A stretch of DNA of 64,000 bases from Rhabditoides inermis (Eukaryota > Nematoda > Chromadorea > Rhabditida > Rhabditidae), in NCBI GenBank assembly GCA_963966185.1, contig CAWZYM010000331.1, positions 2,200,001 to 2,264,000 of the forward strand, read 5' to 3'. Below, piece after piece: positions 38,370 to 48,901 of the stretch (its first letter is position 1; the number at the start of each line of letters is the position of its first letter). The notes beneath the pieces were generated by a model. The model searched no databases. It was given only the letters and a program-made list of their open reading frames with translations, and was not told the DNA's origin. A program made the position numbers and the translations under genes.

Positions 38370-40108
38370 CGAACTCATTTCGTAGAACTACGAACTCATT
38401 TCGTAGATCTACGAACTCATTTCGTAGATTTGCAAACTCATTTCGTAGAACTAACGAACTCATTTAGTAGAACTACGAACTCATTTCGTAGAACTACGAA
38501 CTCATTTTGTAGATCTACAAGCTCATTTCGTAGATCTACGAACTCATTTCGTAGATCTACGAACTCATTTAGTAGAACTACGAACTCGTTTCGTAGATCT
38601 ACGAACTCAATTCGTAGAACTACGAACTCGTTTCGTAGATCTACGAACTCAATTCGTAGAACTACGAACTCAGTTCGTAGAACTACGAACTCATTTCGTA
38701 GATCTACGAACTCATTTCGAAGATTTGCAAACTCATTTCGTAGAACTACGAACTCATTTAGTAGAACTACGAACTCATTTAGTAGATCTACGAGCTCATT
38801 TCGTAGATCTACGAACTCATTTCGTAGATCTACGAACTCATATCGTAGAACTACGAACTCATTTCGTAGATCTACGAGCTCATTTCGTAGAACTACGAAC
38901 TCATTTCGTAGATCTACGAACTCATTTCGTAGATTTGCAAACTCATTTCGTAGAACTACGAACTCATTTCGTAGATCTACGAACTCATTTCGTGGATTTG
39001 CAATTTCATTTCGTAGAACTACGAATTCATTTAGTAGAACTACGAACTCATTTCGTAGAACTACGAACTCAATTCGTAGATCTACGAGCTCATTTCGTAG
39101 ATCTACGAACTCATTTCGTAGATCTACGAACTCATATCGTAGAACTACGAACTCATTTCGTAGATCTACGAGCTCATTTCGTAGATCTACGAGCTCATTT
39201 CGTAGAACTACGAACTCGTTTCGTAGATCTACGAACTCAATTCGTAGAACTACGAACTCATTTCGTAGAACTACGAACTCATTTCGTAGATCTACGAACT
39301 CATTTCGTAGATTTGCAAACTCATTTCGTAGATCTACGAACTCATTTCGTAGATCTACGAACTCATATCGTAGAACTACGAACTCATTTCGTAGATCTAC
39401 GAGCTCATTTCGTAGATCTATGAACTCATTTCGTAGATTTGCAAACTCATTTCGTTGATCTACGAACTCATTTCGTAGATCTACGAGCTCATTTCGTAAA
39501 TCTACGAACTCATTTCGTAGATCTCCGAACTCATTTCGTAGATCTACGAACTCATTTCGTAGAACTACGAACTCATTTCGTAGATCTACAAGCTCATTTC
39601 GTAGATCTACGAACTCATTTCGTAGATCTACGAACTTATTTCGTAGATCTATGAACTCATTTCGTGGATCTATGAACTCATTTCGTAGATCTATGAACTC
39701 ATTTCGTAGATCTACAAGCTCATTTCGTAGATCTACGAACTCATTTCGTAGATCTACGAACTCATTTAGTAGAACTACGAACTCGTTTCGTTGATCTACG
39801 AACTCATTTCGTAGATCTACGAACTCGTTTCGTAGATCTACGAACTCAATTCGTAGAACTACGAACTCATTTCGTAGAACTACGAACTCATTTCGTGGAT
39901 CTATGAACTAATTTCGTAGATCTATGAACTCATTTTGTAGATCTACAAGCTCATTTCGTAGATCTACGAACTCATTTCGTAGATCTACGAACTCATTTAG
40001 TAGAACTACGAACTCGTTTCGTTGATCTACGAACTCATTTCGTAGATCTACGAACTCGTTTCGTAGATCTACGAACTCAATTCGTAGAACTACGAACTCA
40101 TTTCGTAG
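38370..40108. repeat. 21-bp palindromic minisatellite, about 82 copies
   Basis: The unit CTACGAACTCATTTCGTAGAT repeats with almost no length change for 1.7 kb. Each unit is a dyad: CTACGAA and TTCGTAG around CTCAT. The junction between units is either TAGATCTA (making TTCGTAGATCTACGAA a perfect palindrome), TAGAACTA or TAGATTTGCA. Long open frames (342, 232 and 71 codons on plus; 71 on minus) arise because 21 is divisible by 3. I see no start context, splice signals or non-repeat flanks that would make them a protein. Confidence 0.93.
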
Positions 40109-41520
40109 CAAGGAATCGGCCACGAAGGAATCGACTTGGTTCTAATGAAGGGACTGAATTTGATCTTTTGCTGCACGAGAATCTAGGAACCAACGAACCA
40201 ATTCATCTTCTAGTGCATCTTAGACACATTTAGAATAAGTTTTGAACTTGTTTACTTTTTCGTTTACTTGTAGCATCAAAACTGACAGAGATACAAATTA
40301 ACTGTATTTGGAGGTATGCAATTGAGGTGAAATACTAAAATTTAAATCACGATCTCTACCGTAGCCTAACTCTAAAAGGAGAACTCAGTAACTCAAAAAC
40401 GAAGCATACTTTACATAGAATAATCATCGGTCAGATTCTATGTTCAAATGGCGAGTTCTTAGTAAACCCCTATAAGGAGTTATGCAAATGAGCTGTCAGA
40501 TAGAATCCTGCATCTCAGGTACCAACTGAGCTTGAGTCTGAAACCACATTCCAGTAGCTGTAGCGGGAAGCTCTGTGCAAATGAGGAACGACAAACACGC
40601 AGACACCATAGCAAATTTTATAGGGGGAGGCGGTGGAAACTTCAAAAATTCAAAACTTAGATAAAATTCTGAAAATATTCATAGTAGATGATATGAGTGT
40701 ACTGATCAATAAATTATGAAATCCAACTCTCAATTGTGACATAAGCGAAAATATCGGCCAACGGCCGAAATTTCGGCCAACTTCCATTGAAAAAAGACGG
40801 TCATTGCACCATTCGGGTTCAAGGACCGAAAACTTTGAAAATTCGTAATAAATCGTAGAAAAGTGTTAGAGAGTCGAGACTAATCGAACGCATAGTGATA
40901 CACGTCTAGAATCACTGACAGTTCTCAGAATCTACCACGACTGAATCTGAAGACGTGGCGATCGTTCAAAAGTGCATAAAACCCTGCAGACCAAGGAATC
41001 GGCCACGAAGGAATCGACTTGGTTCTAATGAAGGGACTGCATTTGATCTTTTGCTGCACGAGAATCTAGGAACCAACGAACCAATTCATCTTCTAGTGCA
41101 TCTTAGACACATTTAGAATAAGTTTTGAACTTGTTTACTTTTTCGTTTACTTGTAGCATCAAAACTGACAGAGATACAAATTAACTGTATTTGGAGGTAT
41201 GCAATTGAGGTGAAATACTAAAATTTAAATCACGATCTCTACCGTAGCCTAACTCTAAAAGGAGAACTCAGTAACTCAAAAACGAAGCATACTTTACATA
41301 GAATAATCATCGGTCAGATTCTATGTTCAAATGGCGAGTTCTTAGTAAACCCCTATAAGGAGTTATGCAAATGAGCTGTCAGATAGAATCCTGCATCTCA
41401 GGTACCAACTGAGCTTGAGTCTGAAACCACATTCCAGTAGCTGTAGCGGGAAGCTCTGTGCAAATGAGGAACGACAAACACGCAGACACCATAGCAAATT
41501 TTATAGGGGGAGGCGGTGGA
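40109..41520. repeat. 883-bp tandem duplication of an ACCATAG-ended element
   Basis: The segment of about 520 bp at 40,109-40,633 recurs at 40,992-41,520 with one difference noticed (ACTGAATTTG versus ACTGCATTTG). Between the copies, 40,634-40,991 is AT-rich with CGGCCAACGGCCGAAATTTC. Each copy contains GGAGTTATGCAAATGAGCTG, ATCCTGCATCTCAGGTACC and the end module GCAGACACCATAGCAAATTT (40,605 and 41,488) plus TATAGGGGGAGGCGGTGGA. The second copy ends at the truncation point of the gene fragment at 41,521. Confidence 0.88.
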
Positions 41521-42178
41521 TTATATCCTTTACACGCCTCGCTCGCCGCTGCTGTGACAGGCACTACATGCATGCCGTTTTTGATTATTCCCACGCTGCG
41601 CGCGACAGTAGTGACAAGCAAGCGGGCCGATCCGTGGTTTTTCTAGCACTTTACCGGTTGAATTATTCGCGTCTCGCCGCCATCGACGCTCACTGCCCAG
41701 AAGTGGTCATTCACGGGAAGCGCCACAGCACTAGGAGGAACGAAGCGATAGAGGAGTGCAAGGTGCAAAGTGTTTTTGAGCTTCGATACGAACAAGTCCA
41801 CCCTCACAAGCAATCGCTGACATTCGCCCCCCCATTTTGTTGCTTCCAGTTTCACGTTTCACTTTCAGTACACTGTTCTGATGCGCATTCCACTCGGATG
41901 CCCGCTCGACTCGCGATTCTTCTTCCGATCGGAAGACTGGTAATATTGGAGAAAGCTGGTCACATCAATTCGATCTTTTCAGTGACTCATTTAAAATCTC
42001 GGCAATCACTACGATCGGTGGATACTATGAGACAGAGGCGTGCGAGTGTGACAGGCAGAGACTGCAGGGTGTGAAAGGAGAGAGGAAGAAAGAAGGGAAT
42101 GTGGAATGTGAAAAGAAGACGCCCAGTGTTGTTACAAAAACTAAGAAGCCAAGTAAGAGAGGAAAGAAGAAACACTGA
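41521..42178 (+). pseudogene. 3' end of a diverged paralogue of the 53-63 kb minus-strand gene
   Basis: Three exons match the last three exons of the minus-strand gene: 41,647-41,762 (116 nt), 41,869-41,939 (71 nt) and 41,983-42,178 (196 nt, stop TGA). Each has exactly the same length as its counterpart, and the GT-AG sites and phase are kept. Shared peptides include RLAAIDAHCPEVVIHG, YTVLMRIPLGCPLDSRFFFR and GGYYETEACECDR, then a Lys-rich tail ending KRGKKKH. A fourth partial match (SLAAAVT, near 41,560) is the end of the preceding exon, where the donor is GC rather than GT. Everything upstream is replaced by the repeat ending at 41,520, so I read it as a 5'-truncated copy. The conserved exon lengths despite sequence divergence suggest it was functional for long after splitting. 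Confidence 0.72.
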
Positions 42179-42244
42179 CACTTTGCGAAAATGAGTGTTT
42201 TTGATCGTATATCTTTGTGCAGATAAATTCATCAAAAATTGTGT

Positions 42245-42940
42245 TTGGATCGTGGGTGTATAGTATCATTGTATAAATATATGCATTACATCATGTTTCC
42301 TGTTGTTTTTTTTCTAAAATTATGAACATGACATGTTCAATCATATTGACATTTGATATGTTGATTTACAACTTTCTTTGTATATTTTTGTTGGCAGATC
42401 CCAACAAAACGATACGGAAACGACAGTGAGTGAGAAGAAGAAAGAGGAAAGAAAAAAAGATGAGAGAGGAGAAAGGAAAGAAAAACGATAAAAAAAGAGA
42501 AATATAAAGCCAAAACAGAAAGTCTTTTTTCTTATCATATTCTGAAGGGATAAATTGATAAACACATGACACTTTGTTTGTGATTCATCTATCGCAGAGG
42601 GAAATCTAGAGAAATCAAGTCTCTGCCACCCCCTTCCCTCCCCCATCGATCACTATGTTCAACTCTCATTATGCGGCACTCGTTTTCTTTTTCGTTTGAC
42701 ACCTGCCTCCCTGGTTTGTTATGCTTTTCACTTTCCTCGTCGATCCGGATATGGAATATCGTAATCGTAGTGCGCGATCTCAGTGCCAGCCGGCCAGCAT
42801 AATTCTGTTGCGTGATACGTTGCGAGGTTCCATCAGTGTCAGAAGTCAGAAGGAGCGTACTTAGACTTACGGTCTCACTCTCTTTCTGCTTCTGCCCTGA
42901 ACACTAATTCGCGATGATCCTTGTTGATTTTGCCCCACTA
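42245..42940. repeat. Left arm of a 695-bp inverted repeat
   Basis: Reverse complement of 43,662-44,356. I found only two mismatches on inspection (GATTGA/GGTTGA and CATATATT/CATAGATT). The outer end is TTGGATCGTGGGTGT, the inner end TTGCCCCACTA. It contains an (A,G)-rich stretch near 42,425-42,500. Open frames inside are mirrored in the other arm and show no family resemblance. Confidence 0.93.
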
Positions 42941-43381
42941 CCCTGCTTTCTCAAACGATATGTAGAAACGTATACTTTATCGATAGTTTATCAATAAGGG
43001 CTAGATAATATATTTTCTTATTTCTTATGAAAGTATTGTGAAAACCAATAAACAGCTATAGAACTATCGTTTAGTTCACCATGATGTTTTCATTATTTTT
43101 GAATGTAAACAACTCCAAGAGCTTTTTGATAGATGACTTATTTGATGAACGGGTTGATAGAATGTGAGTGATAGAATGTGTGTGTGCAATAGTATATTCA
43201 TCTTGGTATTTGATTGTCAATGTATTTATGATCGTTTTGAGAGAGCAGGTTTGTGTTTATAGTTTAGAATAAAATTAATAGTTTTATGCATGGGCTTTTG
43301 TTGAATTGAGATAAACCCAAACAGAGGTACTTTACGTTTGTACTTTTCAAAAGAGATACAAACCTTTGTTGCAAAAGATGC
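42941..43381. other. Spacer of the inverted repeat, AT-rich, no gene seen
   Basis: AT-rich DNA between the left arm and the tRNA gene. Nothing coding or repetitive was recognised. Confidence 0.6.
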
Positions 43382-43465
43382 TGTCATCCGCAGGGTTCGA
43401 ACCTGCGCCCTCCGAAGAGGACTGCGACCTGAACGCAGCGCCTTAGACCACTCGGCCAGAATGAC
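43382..43465 (-). tRNA. tRNA-Leu (anticodon CAG)
   Basis: Read on the minus strand, an 84-nt cloverleaf starts GTCATTC and ends GGATGAC plus discriminator A, giving a 7-bp acceptor stem with one T-G pair. The A box is TGGCCGAGTGG and the B box GGTTCGAACCC. The anticodon stem CTGCG/CGCAG encloses TTCAGGT, so the anticodon is CAG. A long variable arm (CCTC TTCG GAGG) marks a class II tRNA, as expected for leucine. There is no intron. It sits alone in the 720-bp spacer of the inverted repeat; no second tRNA was found. Confidence 0.95.
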
Positions 43466-43661
43466 ACACTCCTCTCCTCTCACAACTCGCACTGCTTGCG
43501 ATGCACACTCTCTCTCACAAAATCAAGAGAGCGCATTGCTGGGTGCGAGTGGATTGCGTTCTATCCAACATCAACCGGGACGCATGGTGCGAATAGTAAT
43601 AGAAAGAGTGAGAGAGAAAGAGAGAAAGAGAGAGGAGGTAAACAAGGTCGCAGTGACTGTC
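43466..43661. other. Spacer of the inverted repeat with a short GA tract
   Basis: Contains CTCTCTCTCACAAAATCAAG and, at about 43,600-43,638, an impure GA tract. No gene was recognised. Confidence 0.6.
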
Positions 43662-44356
43662 TAGTGGGGCAAAATCAACAAGGATCATCGCGAATTAGTG
43701 TTCAGGGCAGAAGCAGAAAGAGAGTGAGACCGTAAGTCTAAGTACGCTCCTTCTGACTTCTGACACTGATGGAACCTCGCAACGTATCACGCAACAGAAT
43801 TATGCTGGCCGGCTGGCACTGAGATCGCGCACTACGATTACGATATTCCATATCCGGATCGACGAGGAAAGTGAAAAGCATAACAAACCAGGGAGGCAGG
43901 TGTCAAACGAAAAAGAAAACGAGTGCCGCATAATGAGAGTTGAACATAGTGATCGATGGGGGAGGGAAGGGGGTGGCAGAGACTTGATTTCTCTAGATTT
44001 CCCTCTGCGATAGATGAATCACAAACAAAGTGTCATGTGTTTATCAATTTATCCCTTCAGAATATGATAAGAAAAAAGACTTTCTGTTTTGGCTTTATAT
44101 TTCTCTTTTTTATCGTTTTTCTTTCCTTTCTCCTCTCTCATCTTTTTTTCTTTCCTCTTTCTTCTTCTCACTCACTGTCGTTTCCGTATCGTTTTGTTGG
44201 GATCTGCCAACAAAAATATACAAAGAAAGTTGTAAATCAACATATCAAATGTCAATATGGTTGAACATGTCATGTTCATAATTTTAGAAAAAAAACAACA
44301 GGAAACATGATGTAATGCATAGATTTATACAATGATACTACACACCCACGATCCAA
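43662..44356. repeat. Right arm of the 695-bp inverted repeat
   Basis: Mirror of 42,245-42,940. Its outer end (ACACCCACGATCCAA) abuts the first unit of the 44.36-45.19 kb tandem repeat. No target-site duplication could be made out between the outer flanks. Confidence 0.93.
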
Positions 44357-44357
44357 T

Positions 44358-44413
44358 GTATTGGAAAACAGATGCATGCACTACCTCATTTTGACTTCAC
44401 ATTTGCATACTCG

Positions 44414-44462
<49 letters not shown>

Positions 44463-44544
44463 GTGTAAGTGTGTGAAGTATCAGGTATGTATTGGAAAAC
44501 AGATGCATGCACTACCTCATTTTGACTTCACATTTGCATACTCG

Positions 44545-44605
<61 letters not shown>

Positions 44606-45190
44606 GTGTAAGTGTGTAAAGTATCAGGTATGTATTGGAAAACAGATGCATGCACTACCTCATTTTGACTTCACATTTGCATACTCGTATGAGAGAGAGA
44701 GAGGGAGAGAGAGAGAGGGAGAGAGAGTGTAAGTGTGTGAAGTATCAGGTATGTATTGGAAAACAGATGCATGCACTACCTCATTTTGACTTCACATTTG
44801 CATACTCGTATGAGAGAGAGAGAGGGAGAGAGAGAGAGGGAGAGAGAGTGTAAGTGTGTGAAGTATCAGGTATGTATTGGAAAACAGATGCATGCACTAC
44901 CTCATTTTGACTTCACATTTGCATACTCGTGAGAGAGAGAGAGGGAGAGAGAGAGAGGGAGAGAGAGTGTAAGTGTGTGAAGTATCAGGTATGTATTGGA
45001 AAACAGATGCATGCACTACCTCATTTTGACTTCACATTTGCATACTCGTATGAGAGAGAGAGAGAGGGAGAGAGAGAGAGGGAGAGAGAGTGTAAGTGTG
45101 TGAAGTATCAGGTATGTATTGGAAAACAGATGCATGCACTACCTCATTTTGATCTCACATTTGCATACTCGTATGAGAGAGAGGATCGAT
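44358..45190. repeat. Seven-copy tandem repeat with embedded (GA)n
   Basis: Units of about 117-142 bp begin TATTGGAAAACAGATGCATG, continue CACTACCTCATTTTGACTTC, ATTTGCATACTCGTATGAGA and (GA)n, and end GTAAGTGTGTGAAGTATCAG. Unit length varies only with the GA tract. The last unit is cut short at GAGAGAGGATCGATAG. Confidence 0.92.
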
Positions 45191-45317
45191 AGTGATTGTG
45201 ACAACAATATGTGTTCATGTTTAAAATAAGAAAAAAAATTGTTACCGTAACCCAAGTTCTCTGTCTCTTTCAGATTGGGACAAAGACAAATCGTGAGTTT
45301 AGGCAAAGCGAGAGCAG

Positions 45318-48300
45318 ATGCGTAAGCGCACAGGACACGACTACATCGTTGCACGGACCGATCGTCCTAACGCGCACACACGGGTTATCAAGTTTGTTTG
45401 CAACCGGAATGGATCGCACTCTTCCAATAGCACGGGACAGCGTTGTCCGAAGGAGACTCTCAAGCTGAATGCGTCTTGCCCTTCATTCATGACAATAACG
45501 TGCAACACGCAGTCAAAGTACGTGTAAGATAGTAGATAAACACTCATTGATGTTTGTAGCGAAATGTCTGTCGAGTGGTGTGAGTGGCATTGTCACGAAG
45601 ATAGCCGAATGAGACTGGCGGATGAGACGAGGGCAACGATCGACCAGCTAGTTCAGAGTGGACTTAGCAACTTCGACATTGCTTCGAAAATCCGAGGTCT
45701 AATCTTTGAAAAAATCTTGTTTAAAAATGATGTTTTAGCTGCGTCGTCCAACCAGACACAGGCGGATTCGGAGCAGAGCAAGCAGGTCACCTCATCTATC
45801 GTCTCTCGTGTTCGAGCACGGATGGATCATCACCCTGATCGGAACGATCCAAACTTGATTGAATCGCTCCAGAAGTGGCAGCTCGCCGCAGACAGTGATG
45901 ATACGATCGCGTTGACTCACCTACAGCTCCATCCCGACAAACCGCTATGCATCGGTAGGAAGTGAAGTGCATCAAAAATCAGTCTTATGAGTGTTTCTAG
46001 GAGTCGCAACGACGACTGGAGTCCGTTTACTAGCGGAGCACGGATACGGTGTTGTCTCGATGGACGGGACATTCAACATTGCTGATTCCACCATGCGTTT
46101 GATTGTGATAATGGTGCTCACAGACCGTGGAATAGAAGTGCCAGTGGGCGTCTTCTTCTGTGAAAGCGAGGCAGCAGCCAACATGGAACCTTTTCTGACT
46201 AAACTGGTGACGGCTGTGTTTGAGAGGTATTTCTGTCTCTCTCTCTCTCTGTCTCTCTCTGTCTCTCTCTGTCTCTCTCTGTCTCTCTCTCTCTGTCTGT
46301 CTCTGTCTCTCTGTCTCTCTCTGTCTCTCTCTCTCTCTTTCTCTCTCTCTGTCTCTCTCTCTCTCTCTGTCTGTCTCTCTCTCTCTCTGTCTCTCTCTGT
46401 CTCTCTCTGTCTCTCTCTCTGTCTCTCTCTGTCTCTCTCTCTCTGTCTGTCTCTCTCTCTCTGTCTCTCTCTGTCTCTCTCTCTCTGTCTCTCTGCTACG
46501 TTTATTTTTGAATTCATTTCAGGCACAATGTGTTTCTATCTCCGATACATCTCATGTCGGATGCGAACGAGGCTTTCATGAACGCCTTCTGCAATGCGCA
46601 AAACGCGTTGGCCGCTCAGCTCAACGAAGATGCGCTGTCAGAGGAGGAGCAAGTGCGTCCGAGTTTTTTTTTAAATTCCGAATGCAGTGTGTTTTAGGTC
46701 ACAGTCGTGCCCCCGAAGTGGCTCCGCTGTATTTACCATGTAAACGAGAACGGTAGTGTTAGAGTTGTGTCATCGTGTGAGAAATAACCATGTTCAGTGC
46801 GCGCGAAAACCGTCTCGTGTTTCCTGTTCGGACCGAATTGTGATGATGAGATGCGCAGGGAGGTTCTGACGATGCGGTCGACGGCGCTTGAGTACTTCAT
46901 GAGCATGGGAAAGTGAGAAGAGGGATTTAAATGTTGCGATTGAAACTATATCAATGCCATGTAGTGCATCGACCAAGGCGGAGCTGGATGTGGCGTGGAG
47001 AAAGCTGACTCTCTACTGTACCGTCGTGTGCATGGATCGTGTCGGAGGACGAGCATTCCATAGCTATGTGGAGAAGCAAGGAGTTCATGAAGGCGCCGCA
47101 CGAGTGGGCTCTCTTCGGAAGGATCGGAGTTGGGATCAACACTAACACTGCCACAGAAGGAGTGAATAGGTAGTGCTGTTTTTTGTTGTTTTTGGTTTCA
47201 TTTTCCATTTGTAGTGACATGAAGGACCATGTTTTCACTCTCAAGCGTACGCGCATCGATGAGGCGATCGTGAAGCTCGTGCGATTCCTCCAGGAAAAAG
47301 ACATTCGCTACGCTTCCATGGTGAGAATGTATCGTCTTCGTGTGCGCAGCGTGGGCGTGGCAATGGGGGCGTGGCTTACATGAGATGATCGCTATTTATT
47401 TTAGAAGGCGCGCCCCATTCAGACCGTGACGGCGCGTGATCGGCGCGTCCACGACTTACATCGTCGCGCCATCTCGCGGAAAGAGAAGAACAGACCGGTG
47501 GAAAGGAGGGGAAATGACTTCCTATTCCGCTTCGATGCCATGTGTATTGTTGCGAAGAAGGTGGACAAGAAGTGTCCGAAGACGACTGAATGCGTTTTCT
47601 TTTGTCACTATCCTGGCTGTGGCGTCTGCCCGTGTATGATGGAGTGCACCTGTCGAGAAGGAGCTCTGAAGACCATCGTATGCGCTCACATGCACTACGT
47701 GCAGCTCATTCTGGCAGGTGAAGACGACACGCAGAAGGTGGTCACTAAGGTGTGTATACGAAGTACATTGACTGTTATATTTTGGAACTGCTTTCAGAAT
47801 CGCCTCAGCAGCGCTATTCCAAAGATGCTTGCCTCGCAGCCGCACACGCCGACGTCTTCTCGGCCGAGCAGTCGGTCGACAACCCCTGTCGCTACTCCTA
47901 CGACGGCAACTCAGCTAGATGTCGATGCTTTCCTGGATGAGATCCGAGACTTCATGGTATGTATGACGTAAAAGAAATTAATAGGGAAGACGGAGAGATT
48001 TGAGAGGAGAGAGACGAGAAGAGCAAGAGCAAAATGGGTAACGGTAAATGTGCGAGCACAGTGCGGCATACGGTAGGTATCGGTTCTTTGAGAATGCGCG
48101 GGAATCGATGGTTTATCGATTGATTATCGATGAATCTAACGAGATAAATGGGAGTAGAGGAAGGAGAACATGAAGAGGGAAAAGCGAGAGATTAATATAT
48201 GCACGCGGTATGCATCGTGTATCGATTAATCTGATGAGATGGAGTATGGTGAAGTATGCTGTAATTTGAAATTTTAGGTGAATGCTCCGACGACGCACTC

Positions 48301-48775
48301 GATGCCCTTCTATAAGAAGGTAAAGCGAGATCTCGATATGGCTAAGAAGAATGCGGAGGAGGGCCGAGCAAGTCACCTGCTGCATCTCGGTTCGCGAAGG
48401 CGTAACATCAACGATGCGACACTCTCCCAGAGAGAGAAGCGAGGACATTTCAAGGTGCTCACTGAGAAGGACGAACAGGTGATGTCGCAGCTGACCAGGA
48501 GCCGAAAGAAAAAGATGAAGGAGACTGTCGATGTTGCCGAAAATGTGCTTGAGCAGGACAGGCAGGTGACACAGGAAGAGAGGCGTCGTTGCCGCAAATG
48601 CATCCGACAGCCGATTGATTGGGTGGGATGCAGCGTGTGTGCCACGGATACCAGTGGATACTGGGTATGCAGGTCGACGGAGTGCACCGGACTCGATTCC
48701 GATGAGATCTCTGCCATTGAGCGCGATCCTGATAACGCTCCTCCCTTCTTCTGCCCTCTCCACAAGGTGAACTGA
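45318..48775 (+). CDS. Mutator-like (MULE) transposase-type protein, 12 exons, 795 aa
   Basis: Exons: 45,318-45,517; 45,560-45,954; 46,001-46,226; 46,523-46,652; 46,698-46,752; 46,798-46,912; 46,965-47,017; 47,064-47,169; 47,215-47,320; 47,405-47,749; 47,798-47,956; 48,278-48,775. All junctions are GT-AG and in phase; the total is 2,388 nt with no stop. Domains in order: an N-terminal zinc motif (two Cys in exon 1, then EWHCHED) of the WRKY-GCM1/FLYWCH-like kind found in animal MULEs; the DDE core with VVSMDGTFNIA (first Asp), MSDANEAFMNAF (second Asp), the CxxH motif CIYH, and NTNTATEGVN (probable catalytic Glu); a SWIM finger (CTC...CAH) near residue 550; and a C-terminal Cys/His cluster starting CRKC and ending CPLH, PHD-like in spacing. 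A Ser/Thr/Pro linker and Lys/Arg-rich stretch separate the last two. The start is the first ATG after an in-frame stop; an upstream acceptor at 45,273 suggests a 5' UTR exon. No terminal inverted repeats were recognised, so active transposon versus host-domesticated gene is open. Confidence 0.87.
46227..46522 (+). repeat. (CTCTGT)n-type microsatellite inside intron 3 of the MULE gene
   Basis: Intron 3 (296 nt) is almost entirely TCTCTCTGTCTC repeats from 46,230 to 46,495, followed by a normal acceptor (AATTCATTTCAG). It is about six times longer than most neighbouring introns. Both strands are open over it only because of the repeat. Confidence 0.92.
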
Positions 48776-48895
48776 GTCAGTGAAGATCCACTGTTTATTG
48801 TTAACTGTTTGCACAGTAGTAACAATGTTGTTGAGTGGAATATGAATATGCATGTTTTTATTGTTGTTTTGATGTTATCACTTATTGAGAGGGGA

Positions 48896-48901
48896 AAATA
48901 A
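48896..48901 (+). terminator. Polyadenylation signal, MULE gene
   Basis: AATAAA lies about 120 nt after the stop codon, followed by a T-rich stretch. No other AATAAA occurs between the stop and this site. Confidence 0.55.

Noticed and set aside
38430..39458. A 342-codon open frame of RRSTNSF repeats
   Set aside because: It lies wholly in the 21-bp minisatellite. A repeat length divisible by three keeps several frames open, and there are no flanking unique exons or start context.
43226..43492. An 88-codon minus frame over the tRNA
   Set aside because: It overlaps the complete tRNA-Leu gene and has no other support.
42341..44281. Matching 101-102-codon frames in the two arms of the inverted repeat
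   Set aside because: Identity follows from the inverted duplication. The peptides are low-complexity (Phe/Ser/Leu) past residue 45 and no homologue is recognised.
45972..46526. A 184-codon Arg/Glu-rich minus frame
   Set aside because: It is the reverse complement of the microsatellite intron and catalytic exon of the MULE gene.
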